In this document: positions 15,926 through 25,700 of the stretch, piece by piece | Numbering within the stretch: the stretch's first letter is position 1 | Layout of the letters: every line of letters begins with the position of its first letter | Origin: Streptomyces sp. NBC_00370 | Lineage (GTDB): Bacteria; Actinomycetota; Actinomycetes; Streptomycetales; Streptomycetaceae | Reading direction: 5' to 3' | Assembly (NCBI RefSeq): GCF_036084755.1 | Contig: NZ_CP107968.1 | Coordinates: 6,270,001-6,334,000, forward strand | Length of the DNA: 64,000 nucleotides | The notes under the pieces: generated by a model | What the model was told of the DNA's origin: nothing | Database searches by the model: none | The model's input: the letters and a program-made list of their open reading frames with translations, nothing else | Program-made: the position numbers and the translations under genes

Positions 15926-17473
15926 ATGCCCGAACGCCGTACCGTCGCCCTTGTCACTCTTGGCTGCGCCCGTAACGAGGTGGACTCGGAGGAGCTTGCA
16001 GGCCGCTTGGCAGCGGACGGCTGGGAGCTCGTCCAGGACGCCTCGGACGCGGACGTCGCAGTCGTCAACACCTGTGGATTCGTCGAGGCCGCCAAGAAGG
16101 ACTCCGTCGACGCCCTGCTGGAAGCCAACGATCTGAAGGATCAAGGCAGAACCCAGGCCGTCGTGGCCGTCGGCTGCATGGCCGAGCGGTACGGCAAGGA
16201 ACTCGCCGAATCGCTGCCCGAGGCGGACGGAGTGCTCGGCTTCGACGACTACGCCGACATCTCCGATCGGCTGCAGACCATCCTGAACGGCGGCATCCAC
16301 GCCTCGCACACCCCCCGCGACCGCCGCAAACTGCTGCCGCTCAGCCCGGCGCAGCGGCAGGACGCCGGCGGAGTGGCCCTCCCCGGGCACGGCGACCTCC
16401 TGACCGCGCCCGCCCCCGCCGACCTGCCGGACGGCGTCGCCCCCGCGTCAGGACCGCGTGCGCCGCTGCGCCGCCGGCTGGACCGCAGCCCCGTCGCCTC
16501 GGTGAAGCTCGCCTCGGGCTGCGACCGCCGCTGCACCTTCTGCGCCATCCCCTCGTTCCGCGGGTCCTTCATCTCCCGCCGGCCGAGCGACGTGCTGACC
16601 GAGACCCGCTGGCTCGCCGAGCAGGGCGTCAAGGAGGTCATGCTCGTCTCCGAGAACAACACCTCGTACGGCAAGGACCTCGGTGACATCCGGCTGCTGG
16701 AGACGCTGCTGCCCGAGCTGGCGGCCGTGGACGGCATCGAGCGGATCCGGGTCAGCTACCTGCAGCCCGCCGAGATGCGCCCGGGGCTGATCGACGTCCT
16801 CACCTCGACGCCGAAGGTGGCGCCGTACTTCGACCTGTCGTTCCAGCACTCGTCGGCGTCGGTGCTGCGCTCCATGCGGCGCTTCGGCGACACCGACCGC
16901 TTCCTCGAACTGCTGGAGACCATCAGGGGCAAGGCGCCGCAGGCCGGTGTGCGCTCCAACTTCATCGTCGGCTTCCCCGGCGAGAGCGAGGCCGACTTCG
17001 CCGAGCTGGAACGCTTCCTCACCCACGCGCGGCTCGACGCGATCGGGGTCTTCGGCTATTCGGACGAGGACGGTACGGAAGCGGCGACGTACGAGAACAA
17101 GCTCGACCCCGATCTCGTCGCCGAGCGGCTCTCGCACCTGTCCCGGCTGGCGGAGGAGCTGACCTCGCAGCGGGCCGAGGAGCGGCTGGGCGAGGCCCTG
17201 GTGGTGCTCGTCGAGTCCACGGGCTCCGAGGACTCCTCGGAGTACTCCGAGGACGGCGAGGAGGCTGTGGCGGTCGGCAGGGCGGCGCACCAGGCCCCGG
17301 AGACGGACGGCCAGGTGCTGTTCACGTCACGCGAAGGTCTGCGTCCCGGCCGTATGGTCGAGGCGAAGGTGGTCGGCACCGAGGGCGTCGACCTGGTGGC
17401 TGAGTACGTGGCCGACTACGACGACCTTCCGGAGGAAGTCCTCCGGACCCCGGGTGAGGAGGCGGCCAGATGA
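15926..17473 (+). CDS. rimO: Ribosomal protein S12 methylthiotransferase RimO
   Basis: A 515-residue radical-SAM methylthiotransferase that adds a methylthio group to the beta carbon of the conserved aspartate of ribosomal protein S12. The N-terminal UPF0004 domain holds three cluster cysteines (LGCARNEVD, NTCGFVE, VGCMAERYG). The radical-SAM cysteines are C199, C203 and C206 (CDRRCTFC), and a TRAM domain ends the protein. The ARNEVDSEE sequence near the N terminus separates it from MiaB. A TAGTCT element 8 nt before the ATG hints at a leaderless or nearly leaderless transcript. The stop overlaps the pgsA start by 4 nt (ATGA). Confidence 0.95.
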   Translation: MPERRTVALVTLGCARNEVDSEELAGRLAADGWELVQDASDADVAVVNTCGFVEAAKKDSVDALLEANDLKDQGRTQAVVAVGCMAERYGKELAESLPEADGVLGFDDYADISDRLQTILNGGIHASHTPRDRRKLLPLSPAQRQDAGGVALPGHGDLLTAPAPADLPDGVAPASGPRAPLRRRLDRSPVASVKLASGCDRRCTFCAIPSFRGSFISRRPSDVLTETRWLAEQGVKEVMLVSENNTSYGKDLGDIRLLETLLPELAAVDGIERIRVSYLQPAEMRPGLIDVLTSTPKVAPYFDLSFQHSSASVLRSMRRFGDTDRFLELLETIRGKAPQAGVRSNFIVGFPGESEADFAELERFLTHARLDAIGVFGYSDEDGTEAATYENKLDPDLVAERLSHLSRLAEELTSQRAEERLGEALVVLVESTGSEDSSEYSEDGEEAVAVGRAAHQAPETDGQVLFTSREGLRPGRMVEAKVVGTEGVDLVAEYVADYDDLPEEVLRTPGEEAAR

Positions 17474-18174
17474 CCGGAGTCCCGGCGTCCGCGGCGGGCG
17501 GTACCGGCGCGAAGCCGGCGCCCGACGCCAAGCGGGGTGCTCCGGCGCTCGATCAGGCAAGCCTGTGGAACATCGCGAACATCCTGACCATGGTGCGGCT
17601 GCTGCTCGTGCCGGGCTTCGTGATGCTGATGCTCCAGGACGGCGGGTACGACCCGGTCTGGCGGGCCTGGGCGTGGGCGGCCTTCGCCGTCGCCATGATC
17701 ACCGACATCTTCGACGGTCATCTGGCCCGTACGTACAACCTCGTCACCGACTTCGGCAAGATCGCCGACCCGATCGCGGACAAGGCGATCATGGGCGCGG
17801 CGCTGGTCTGTCTCTCGTCGCTGGGTGACCTGCCGTGGTGGGTGACCGGCGTCATCCTCTTCCGCGAGCTGGGGATCACGCTGATGCGGTTCTGGGTGAT
17901 CAGACACGCGGTGATCCCGGCGAGCCGCGGCGGCAAGATGAAGACGCTGGCCCAGGGCACGGCCGTCGGGATGTACGTGCTGGCGCTGACCGGGCCGCTG
18001 GCCACGCTGCGGTTCTGGGTAATGGTGATCGCCGTCGTGCTGACCGTGGTGACCGGACTGGACTATGTGCGCCAGGCCGTGGTCCTGCGGCGCCAGGGGC
18101 TGGCGCGGGAGCGCGCGGCGGCGGCCTCGGCCGCCGGCGTGGAGCCCGCGAGGGCCGCGGAAACGAAGCAATGA
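17470..18174 (+). CDS. pgsA: CDP-diacylglycerol--glycerol-3-phosphate 3-phosphatidyltransferase
   Basis: A 234-residue membrane enzyme of the CDP-alcohol phosphatidyltransferase family, with several hydrophobic segments. The complete catalytic motif DGxxARx8Gx3Dx3D is present from Asp82 (DGHLARTYNLVTDFGKIADP, then IAD). It condenses CDP-diacylglycerol with glycerol-3-phosphate to phosphatidylglycerophosphate, feeding phosphatidylglycerol and cardiolipin synthesis. It is translationally coupled to rimO upstream and cinA downstream by ATGA overlaps. Actinobacteria carry several PgsA paralogues, so substrate assignment rests on the pgsA-cinA context. Confidence 0.9.
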   Translation: MTGVPASAAGGTGAKPAPDAKRGAPALDQASLWNIANILTMVRLLLVPGFVMLMLQDGGYDPVWRAWAWAAFAVAMITDIFDGHLARTYNLVTDFGKIADPIADKAIMGAALVCLSSLGDLPWWVTGVILFRELGITLMRFWVIRHAVIPASRGGKMKTLAQGTAVGMYVLALTGPLATLRFWVMVIAVVLTVVTGLDYVRQAVVLRRQGLARERAAAASAAGVEPARAAETKQ

Positions 18175-18725
18175 CCACCGGCGGGGAGCGGACCGGGGAG
18201 CCGACCGGCGGGGAGCCGACCGGGGCGGCGCGGGTGCTGGCGCTGCTGGACGAGCGTGGCGGCACGCTGGCCGTCGCCGAATCCCTCACGGGCGGTCTGG
18301 TGGCCGCGGAGCTGACGTCGGTCCCCGGCGCCTCCCGGACCTTCCGCGGGTCCGTGACGGCCTATGCGACGGACCTGAAGCGGGACGTCCTGGGCGTGGA
18401 CGCGACCCTTCTGGACGAGCGCGGAGCTGTGGACCCGGAGGTGGCCCTTCAGATGGCCGCGGGCGTGCGCGGCCATCTGCGGGCGGACTGGGGCGCGGCG
18501 ACCACCGGCGTCGCGGGACCCGATCCCCAGGACAGGCAGCCCGTGGGGACCGTTTACGTGGCGGTCATGGGCCCGGAAGGCAACGGGAAAGTGGCCGCAT
18601 TGCGGTTGAACGGCGGTCGGACGGAAATCCGTAAAGAGAGTGTACGGAGCCTTCTCGCACTGCTCGCCGACGAACTCCTGGGGAACGGGCGGGCACAGGA
18701 TACGGAACAGAACGGGGGGAATTGA
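18171..18725 (+). CDS. cinA: CinA C-terminal-domain protein (nicotinamide-nucleotide amidohydrolase family)
   Basis: A 184-residue protein consisting only of the CinA-C domain (PncC family). The characteristic AESLTGG nucleophile loop lies near residues 41-47, and a TTGVAGPD loop near 107. Family members deamidate nicotinamide mononucleotide, recycling NAD breakdown products. The competence-type N-terminal MoCF domain of full-length CinA is absent, as usual in actinomycetes. The start at 18171 is chosen because it makes the ATGA coupling with pgsA; the open frame runs further upstream in the pgsA shadow. Confidence 0.88.
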   Translation: MTTGGERTGEPTGGEPTGAARVLALLDERGGTLAVAESLTGGLVAAELTSVPGASRTFRGSVTAYATDLKRDVLGVDATLLDERGAVDPEVALQMAAGVRGHLRADWGAATTGVAGPDPQDRQPVGTVYVAVMGPEGNGKVAALRLNGGRTEIRKESVRSLLALLADELLGNGRAQDTEQNGGN

Positions 18726-18834
18726 TGTTTGCAGCCCTGAGTGAACACGACATCGCTCCCCGCACGGCCGCGGCGCGAGGCGGTACGGTGGGGCGTGAAG
18801 GATGCGGCTACGCGGTCCGAGGAGGGAGCCACCG

Positions 18835-19218
18835 ATGATTCTGCTCCGTCGCCTGCTGGGTGACGTGCTGCGTCGGCAGCGCCAGCGCCAGGGCCGTACT
18901 CTGCGCGAAGTCTCCTCGTCCGCCCGGGTCTCACTCGGCTATCTCTCCGAGGTGGAGCGGGGGCAGAAGGAGGCATCCTCCGAGCTGCTCTCCGCGATCT
19001 GCGACGCGCTTGACGTACGGATGTCCGAGCTCATGCGAGAAGTGAGCGACGAACTGTCGTTGGCCGAGCTGGCAGCGTCGGCAGCGGCGAACGAGCCGGT
19101 GCCTGCGCCAGTACGCCCAATGCTCAATTCTGTCCCTGTGACGTCGGTGGCCGGGGTGCCGACGGAGCGGGTGACGATCAAGACGCCAAAAGAGGCGGTG
19201 GGCGTCGCCGCCGCCTGA
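18835..19218 (+). CDS. clgR: ClgR-type transcriptional regulator of Clp protease genes
   Basis: A 127-residue Xre/Cro-family protein. The helix-turn-helix (about 20-75) reads TLREVSSSARVSLGYLSEVE, the conserved recognition region of ClgR. In Streptomyces ClgR activates clpP1P2, clpC and lon and is itself degraded by ClpP through its C-terminal alanine-type degron; this protein ends VGVAAA, consistent with that. The ATG follows GGAGGGA by 8 nt. The position directly after cinA and before dpsB matches Streptomyces gene order. The upstream 109 bp contain an imperfect TGTTTGC-N8-GTGAACA repeat (18726-18747) that might be an autoregulatory site. Confidence 0.88.
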   Translation: MILLRRLLGDVLRRQRQRQGRTLREVSSSARVSLGYLSEVERGQKEASSELLSAICDALDVRMSELMREVSDELSLAELAASAAANEPVPAPVRPMLNSVPVTSVAGVPTERVTIKTPKEAVGVAAA

Positions 19219-19242
19219 CGGTGGCGAGCCATCCCTGACGTT

Positions 19243-19292
19243 CGGAAGAGGCCCCGGCCGGTACGCGCGCGTACCGGCCGGGGCCTTCTTCG
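19243..19292 (+). terminator. Strong terminator after clgR
   Basis: A stem of more than 20 bp, GAAGAGGCCCCGGCCGGTAC paired with its near-perfect complement ending GGGGCCTTCTTC, closes on a GC-rich tip and ends in a T-rich tail. It separates clgR from dpsB. Confidence 0.85.
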
Positions 19293-19383
19293 ATCCTGAA
19301 TGCCCGCTTTGTGGCATTTGTGTCATGGTGGGAAGGGCGGCCGATCACAGCGCCGCCACCATCCACGTGACCAGGAGGACCAC

Positions 19384-19854
19384 ATGTCTGTGGTGAAGAG
19401 CGCGCTGCCCGAGGAAGACCTCAAGCTGGTCGGGGAGGCGCTCCAGGGTGCCCTCGTGGACCTGATCGACCTCTCCCTGATCGCCAAACAGGTCCACTGG
19501 AACATCGTGGGCCCCCGCTTCCGCTCCGTACACCTCCAGCTCGACGAGGTCGTGACGACGGCCCGCGGCCACTCCGACACGGTCGCCGAACGCGCGGCGG
19601 CGATCGGCGTAACCCCGGACGGCCGAGCAGCGACGGTGGCATCCCAGAGCGCCATCGCCCCGGTCACGGACGGCTGGATCAAGGACGAGGACGCGGTACG
19701 CACGCTGGTGGACGCCCTCGGCGCGGTGATCACCCGCATGCGCGAGCGAGTCCAGTCGACGGACGAACCGGACCCGGTGACGCAGGACATCCTGATCCAG
19801 GTGACGGCGGACCTGGAGAAGCACGCGTGGATGTTCCAGGCGGAGAGCGCCTGA
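19384..19854 (+). CDS. dpsB: Dps-family DNA-binding ferritin-like protein, DpsB
   Basis: A 156-residue four-helix protein with the Dps ferroxidase signature on helices A and B: the KQVHWN motif near residue 40 and the downstream HLQLDEVV acidic helix. Dps proteins form dodecamers that oxidise and store iron and compact DNA in stress or in spores. Placement directly after clgR matches S. coelicolor DpsB (SCO5756 as I recall). The ATG has a strong AGGAGG site 6 nt upstream. The N-terminal tail is short and not lysine-rich, so non-specific DNA binding may rely on other surfaces. Confidence 0.9.
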   Translation: MSVVKSALPEEDLKLVGEALQGALVDLIDLSLIAKQVHWNIVGPRFRSVHLQLDEVVTTARGHSDTVAERAAAIGVTPDGRAATVASQSAIAPVTDGWIKDEDAVRTLVDALGAVITRMRERVQSTDEPDPVTQDILIQVTADLEKHAWMFQAESA

Positions 19855-19881
19855 GCGGCGCCGGGCCACGGGCCGCCGAAA

Positions 19882-20517
19882 ATGGGTGGTGCCCGGGGCG
19901 GCTCGGGATTGATTCTGGGGTCTGTGGACGTACCCAGATACCAGATTCGCGCAGCTCATACCGGTTCGACCGTGACCGTGTACCAGGCGTACCGGCCGGA
20001 GATCGGGCTGGCGGCCGTTCGGGAGGGGCGGTTTCCCGCTGCTTGGAAGCGGGACCGGATGACGTGGATCAAGCCGTCGTTCCTCTGGATGATGTATCGC
20101 TGCGGGTGGGGGGCCAAAGAGGGGCAAGAGACCGTGCTGGCCGTTGAGATCGCTCGCGAGGGGTTCGAGTGGGCGATCGAACGTGCCTGTCTGGCGCATT
20201 ACCAGCCGGGGCTGCATGCCGATCAGGCCGCGTGGAAGCGTGAGCTGAGGCAGGCTCCCGCGCGGGTGCAGTGGGATCCCGAGCGGGATCTGCACCTCCA
20301 GGCGCTGGCGTACCGGTCGCTTCAGCTCGGTCTCGCCGGCGACGCGGCGCGTCTGTACGCGGACGAATGGACGGTCTCGATCACCGATGTCACCCCGCTC
20401 GCGCACGAGGTGCACGCGCGGGTGCGGGGCGGGGATCTGGAGGGTGCTCGGCGGCTGCTGCCCGTGGAGAGCCCTTATCCCGTGGACGACGGACTGCTGG
20501 CGCATCTGCGGTGGTGA
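19882..20517 (+). CDS. DUF4291 family protein
   Basis: About 211 residues. The signature RMTWIKPSFLWMMYRCGWG (near residue 53) with VYQAYRPEIG before it identifies the DUF4291 family, whose biochemical role is unknown. The C-terminal part has no recognisable motif. The start is uncertain: ATG 19882 and GTG 19924 are both in frame, and the conserved region begins near YQIRAAH, which either start includes. It follows dpsB by 27 nt on the same strand but may have its own promoter. Confidence 0.8.
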   Translation: MGGARGGSGLILGSVDVPRYQIRAAHTGSTVTVYQAYRPEIGLAAVREGRFPAAWKRDRMTWIKPSFLWMMYRCGWGAKEGQETVLAVEIAREGFEWAIERACLAHYQPGLHADQAAWKRELRQAPARVQWDPERDLHLQALAYRSLQLGLAGDAARLYADEWTVSITDVTPLAHEVHARVRGGDLEGARRLLPVESPYPVDDGLLAHLRW

Positions 20518-20599
20518 GGCGGTGCCTCTGGATGCGGGGTGGGGCCCGGCGGGGGAGACTTCGGGGGACGGCGGTCTGCGTCGGTCCTAGGAGGTGGCC

Positions 20600-20830
20600 A
20601 TGGCGAAGCGAATAGTGCTGCTTCCCGCGCTCGCTCTTGGCGGCCTGTGGTGGTGGGCCGCGTTGCGGCTGGCGCTGATACCCGGGCAGGCCGGGGCCTT
20701 CGAGGGGGCCGTGGTGGTCGGTGGGTGGGGGTTGAGTCTGCTGCCGGTGCATGTGGCTTCGCGGGCCGCGATGCAGGCGGAGGCAGCCGAGAAGGCGGCC
20801 CGAATACCCGGCGGCGTCGAACATTCGTAG
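20600..20830 (+). CDS. Small two-helix membrane protein, hypothetical
   Basis: A 76-residue hydrophobic protein with two predicted membrane helices (LLPALALGGLWWWAALRLAL and AVVVGGWGLSLLPVHVA) and a short charged C terminus. The AGGAGGT site 5 nt before the ATG supports translation. I do not recognise a family. It converges on the oxidoreductase gene with only 3 bp between stop codons. Confidence 0.65.
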   Translation: MAKRIVLLPALALGGLWWWAALRLALIPGQAGAFEGAVVVGGWGLSLLPVHVASRAAMQAEAAEKAARIPGGVEHS

Positions 20831-20833
20831 TTC

Positions 20834-21793
20834 TCAGGGGGAGAGCGTCAGGCCGGGGATCAGCTCGGCGATGTGCTCCAGTTGGTCGATACGCTTGCCG
20901 GGGTCGGTGGTGCCTATGCGGCAGACGATGTGCCGCGCACCCGCCGCTAGGTAGTCCCGGAGTCCCGATGTCACGTCCTCGGGTGTGCCGGCGAGCAGCA
21001 GTTGGATCTTCGACAGTTCTTCGAGCGAGAGCCCGTAGGTGCCCTTGATGTACGGGGCCAGTTCCGCACGGCCACGCTCCGCGTCCTTGGCGATGAGTAC
21101 CGTCACGTACAGCGCGGGAGTCACCGCGCCCGGGGCGCGTCCGGCGGCTGACGAGGCGCTTCGTATCTGGACGAGACCGTTTTCGTACTCCGCCGGCTCC
21201 GGCGGGTAGGGCAGCCAGCCGTCGTAGTCGCGGCCCGTGCGGGCGAGCGCCGTGGGTGAGGCGCCGCCCAGCCAGAGTGGCGGGCCGCCGGGCCGGTAGG
21301 TCCTGGTGGGCTCGGGCAGGGCGTCGAGGTGCAGGAATTCCCCGTGGAACGAACCGGACGGCTCGCCGCTCCAGAGGTGGCGCCACAGGGCGACCGTCTC
21401 GTCCAGGCGGGCGAACCGTCGCTCCCAGGGCACCTCGGACAGGTCGTACAGCGGCCGGCCGAACCGGCCGGGGAAACCCGCGCCCAGGCCCGCGATCAGC
21501 CGTCCGCCGGAGAGCAGGTCGACCGAGGCCAGGGCGCGCGCCGCCGTCAGGGGTCTGCGTAGTACCGGCATCAGGACCGCGGTGCCGAGGGTGACCCGCT
21601 CGGTCGCCGGCGCCAGCGCGGCCAGCAGCGTCAGCGGTTCGATTTGGGGCGACAGGAGCGTGTCGTTGACCCATACCGAGTCGAAGCCGAGACGTTCGGC
21701 GCGTACGGCGAACGCGATCAGCTCCCGGGGGTCGTCGTCGCTGCCCCGGACGGTGGTGTCGAGCAGGACGCCGATGCGGATGTCGTCAGTCAT
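20834..21793 (-). CDS. LLM-class flavin-dependent oxidoreductase (luciferase-like)
   Basis: About 319 residues with the bacterial-luciferase-like TIM-barrel pattern: IGVLLDTT at the first strand, AERLGFDSVWVNDTLL, RVTLGTAVLMPVLRRPLTAAR and LGAGFPGRFG. Actinobacterial members commonly use F420 or FMN to oxidise or reduce small organic substrates; the specific substrate cannot be read from sequence. The start at 21793 (MTDDIRIG) is preferred over in-frame Met codons at 21802 and 21829, which would add an unconserved tail. It is downstream of nei on the minus strand with a gap of about 79 nt. Confidence 0.85.
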   Translation of the reverse strand: MTDDIRIGVLLDTTVRGSDDDPRELIAFAVRAERLGFDSVWVNDTLLSPQIEPLTLLAALAPATERVTLGTAVLMPVLRRPLTAARALASVDLLSGGRLIAGLGAGFPGRFGRPLYDLSEVPWERRFARLDETVALWRHLWSGEPSGSFHGEFLHLDALPEPTRTYRPGGPPLWLGGASPTALARTGRDYDGWLPYPPEPAEYENGLVQIRSASSAAGRAPGAVTPALYVTVLIAKDAERGRAELAPYIKGTYGLSLEELSKIQLLLAGTPEDVTSGLRDYLAAGARHIVCRIGTTDPGKRIDQLEHIAELIPGLTLSP

Positions 21794-21872
21794 GTGACGC
21801 ATCGTGCGACCGGGGCGGAGCCGGAACAATTCCCTGCCGGGTATGGCGGCTTCGGCGCGGAGCGGGACGCGG

Positions 21873-22631
21873 TCAGGGTGTCGGGCCCGTCTGGCAGTTC
21901 GGGCACCAGTACGTCGGGCGGTCGGCCTGGTCGGCCTTGCGGATGGTCGCGCCGCAGCGCGCGCAGGGGCGGCCGGCCCTGCCGTAGAGGTAGATCCGCC
22001 GGTCGCCGCCGGGGCGTTCCCTGTTCGCCTCCAGGAGCTTCTTCGCCGCCGTCACCAGGCGCTCGGGCGAGGGGACCTGACCGACGGGGAGCCAGGGCGT
22101 GACCCGGGCGAGGAAACAGGTCTCGGACTTGAAGATGTTGCCGACCCCCGCGAGATTGCGCTGGTCCAGCAGGGCCTCGCCGACGGGGCGCGCCGGATCG
22201 GACAGCAGATTGCGCAGGGCGGTGTCCGGGTCCCAGTCCGGGCCGAGGAGATCGGGACCGAGATGGCCCACCACCCGCTCCTCGTCGGCGGTACGCAGCA
22301 GCTCCAGGACCTGGAGGCGGTAGCCGACCGCCGTGCGCTCGGCCGTGCCGAGGACCGCCCTGATCTGGTGCCCCGCGCCACCGCGCCAGCGCTCGCCCGG
22401 CGCGTACACCTTCCAGGCGCCCTCCATCCGCAGATGCGAGTGCAGGGTCAGACCGCCCTCGACCCGGGTGAGCAGGTGCTTTCCGCGCGGGGTCACGTCG
22501 AGGACCGCGCGGCCGGTGAGGTCGGCCGTGGCGAACCGGGGCACGCGCAGGTCGGAGCGGGTGAGCAGCTGCCCGGCGAGTGCGGTGTGCAGACGGCGGG
22601 CGGTCTGCCAGACGGTGTCTCCTTCGGGCAT
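21873..22631 (-). CDS. nei: Fpg/Nei-family DNA glycosylase-AP lyase (endonuclease VIII type)
   Basis: About 252 residues. The mature N terminus PEGDTVW gives the catalytic Pro2 (Schiff base) and Glu3, and PRGKHLL supplies the conserved Lys. The helix-two-turn-helix is NLAGVGNIFKSE, and the C-terminal zinc finger has CARC and CPNC. The start is set at MPEGD (22631), because Pro2 must follow the initiator Met; an upstream in-frame Met at 22643 would destroy the active site. The PEGDTVW start is the Nei2-like actinobacterial pattern for oxidised pyrimidine removal. It lies 72 nt after lhr on the same strand, suggesting a repair operon. Confidence 0.93.
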   Translation of the reverse strand: MPEGDTVWQTARRLHTALAGQLLTRSDLRVPRFATADLTGRAVLDVTPRGKHLLTRVEGGLTLHSHLRMEGAWKVYAPGERWRGGAGHQIRAVLGTAERTAVGYRLQVLELLRTADEERVVGHLGPDLLGPDWDPDTALRNLLSDPARPVGEALLDQRNLAGVGNIFKSETCFLARVTPWLPVGQVPSPERLVTAAKKLLEANRERPGGDRRIYLYGRAGRPCARCGATIRKADQADRPTYWCPNCQTGPTP

Positions 22632-22703
22632 GTCATCCATCATGCGTGAGGCGGGACGCGGACGCGGACAGGTGGGAGCGGGGCGCGGGCGGCGCCCCGC
22701 CGG

Positions 22704-25700
22704 TCAGGGGCGCAGTCGCAGGCCTCTCGGGGTGGCGTTGAAGCCCGCCTTCTCCAGCGCCCCGCCCAGCGGCGAGGTCAGGGCCGGGGTGCCGTTGGCC
22801 CGCTCCACCGTGAGGCTGCCGAGCGCACCGGCCCGCGCCGCGTTCGCCAGCGCCTCGGCCGCCGCCTGGAGCGCCGGGTCCTGCGGGTCGGTCGGCCAGG
22901 CCAGCAGCGTCTTGCCGCCGCGCTCCAGGTACAGCGTCAGCTCACCGTCGACGAGGACGACCAGCGAGCCCGCCTTACGGCCGGGTTTGTGTCCCGCGCC
23001 CGCCGGGGGCTCCGGCCAGGACAGCGCCGCCCCGTAAGCGTTGGCCGGGTCGGCCGCGGCCAGGACCACGGCGCGCGGCGACGGATGGGCCTCGGCGCGG
23101 TCCCGGGCGGTGGAGGCGGCGCGCAGCCGGTCGACCGCGCCGTCCATGGCGAACTGGGCGGCGCCCAGCCCCTCCACGACATAGCCGCGCCGTGCCTGGC
23201 CGCTGTCCTCGAAGGCGGAGAGCACGCGGTAGACGGCGGAGAAGCCGCCGCTCACCCCCTCGGCCGCGACCGCGCCCCTGGTCACGACGCCGTGCCGGTC
23301 CAGGAGAGTCCGGGCCAGGGCGTGGGCGCGATGCGTGGCGTCCTGCTCGCGGCCGGGGACCAGCGACCAGCGGCCGCTGACCGTCGGCGGTCCCGTACGG
23401 GACGCGGGCCTGGCCGCCGCCGTGAGGGTGCCGTACCGGCCGCGCGGCACCGGACGGCGGGCGCGGTGCGCCGTGGACCCGGCGGTTCTGCCCGAGCCGA
23501 GCAGCGACCGGAGCGGGGCGAGGGTGTCGTTGGTGAGCCGGCCCGACCAGGCCAGGTCCCAGACGGCGTCGGCCAGTTGGGAGTCGGTCGCGTCGGGATG
23601 GGTGGTCGCCCGGACCTGATCGGCGATCTGCCGGAAGAACAGCCCGTAGCCACCGGCGAGCGCGGTCAGCACCGACTCGTGCACCGCCGTCAGCTCCAGC
23701 GGATGCGGCTCGGGCAGCAACAGCGGCGCGTTGTCGGCGAGATAGAGCGAGACCCAGCCGTCCTTGCCGGGCAGCGCCCCGGCGCCGGCCCACACCACCT
23801 CGCCCGTGGTGGTCAGTTCGTCCAGCATGGCGGGGGAGTAGCCGGAGACCCGCGACGGCAGGACCAGCCGCTCCAGCGCCGATGCCGGTACCGAGGCGCC
23901 CTGCAACTGCTCGACGGCGCGGGCGAGTCCGTCGATCCCGCGCAGACTGCTGGCTCCCAGATGCTGCCACTGGGGGAGGAACGAGGCGAGCGCGGCCGGC
24001 GCGACCGGCTCCAGCTCCTGGCGCAGCGCGGCGAGGGAGCGGCGGCGCAGTCTGCGCAGCACCGTGGCGTCGCACCACTCCTGGCCGATGCCGGACGGAT
24101 GGAACTCGCCCTGTACGACGCGGCCCGTGGTGGCGAGCCGTTGCAGCGCGCCGTCGGTGACGGCGGCGCCGAGCCCGAACCGCTCGGCCGCCGCCGACGA
24201 GGTGAACGGGCCGTGTGTACGGGCGTAGCGGGCGAGCAGGTCGCCGAGCGGGTCCTTGACGGGCTCCATGAACGCCTCGGGGATCCCGACCGGCAGCGCC
24301 GTGCCCAGCGCGTCCCGCAGCCGGCCCGCGTCCTCGATCGCCGCCCAGTGGTCGGCGCCGCCGACGCGCACCTTGATGGCGCGCCGGGCGGCGGCCAGCT
24401 CCTCGGCCCAGGGCGGTTGCGCGCCGCGCTCCGCCAGCTCGGCGTCGGTGAGCGGGCCGAGGACGCGCAGCAGGTCGGCGACGCCTTCGACGTCCTTGAT
24501 CCGCCGGTCCTCCACGAGCCACTGGAGCTCCTGCTCCAGTTCGGTGAGGACTTCGGGGTCGAGCAGCTCGCGCAGCTCGGCCTGGCCGAGCAGCTCGGCG
24601 AGCAGCCGCGAGTCCAGCGAGAGCGCGGCGGCGCGCCGCTCGGCCAGCGGTGAGTCCCCCTCGTACAGGAACTGTGCGACGTAACCGAACAGCAGGGAGC
24701 GGGCGAACGGGGAGGGCTCGGTCGTGGTGACCTCCACCAGCCGGACGCGGCGGGACTCGATGTCACCCATCAGCTCCGTGAGCCCCGGCACGTCGAACAC
24801 GTCCTGGAGGCATTCCCTGACGGCTTCCAGCACGATCGGGAAGGAACCGAACTCGCTGGCCACCTGGAGCAGTTGGGCGGCGCGCTGGCGCTGCTGCCAC
24901 AGCGGGGTGCGCTTGCCGGGGCTGCGGCGCGGCAGCAGCAGGGCGCGCGCGGCGCACTCGCGGAACCGGGCGGCGAACAGGGCAGAGCCGCCGACCTGGT
25001 CGGTGACGATCCCGGCGATCTCGCCCCGGTCGAAGGCGACGTCACCCGCCCCGACGGGCGCCTGTTCGCTGTCGAAGGTCGTGTCGAGCGTGGTGTCGAG
25101 ACGGGACGGCTCCTCGTCGAGGAGGTCGAGACCCATCAGATCGGCGTCGGGCAGCCGCAGCACGATGCCGTCGTCCGCGTGCATGACCTGCGCGTCCATC
25201 CCGTACCGCTCGGCGAGCCGGGCGCCGAGGGCCAGCGCCCACGGGGCGTGCACCTGGGCCCCGAACGGGGAGTGGATGACGACGCGCCAGTCACCCAGCT
25301 CGTCGCGGAAGCGCTCGACCAGGATCGTGCGGTCGTCGGGGACATGACCGCAGGCTTTGCGCTGCTCGTCCAGGTACGAGATCACGTTCTCGGCGGCCCA
25401 CGCGTCGAGACCCGCGGTCAGCAGCCGCAGCCGGGCGTCCTCGGCGGAGAGGGCGCCCACCTCACGCAGGAACGCGCCCACCGCGCGGCCCAGCTCCAGC
25501 GGGCGGCCCAGCTGGTCGCCCTTCCAGAACGGCAGCCGCCCCGGGGTGCCGGGGGCGGGGGTGACCAGGACCTGGTCACGGGTGATGTCCTCGATCCGCC
25601 ACGACGTCGTACCGAGGGTGAAGACATCGCCGACCCGGGACTCGTAGACCATCTCCTCGTCCAGCTCACCGACCCGGCCGCCGCCCTTCTTGGGGTCGGA

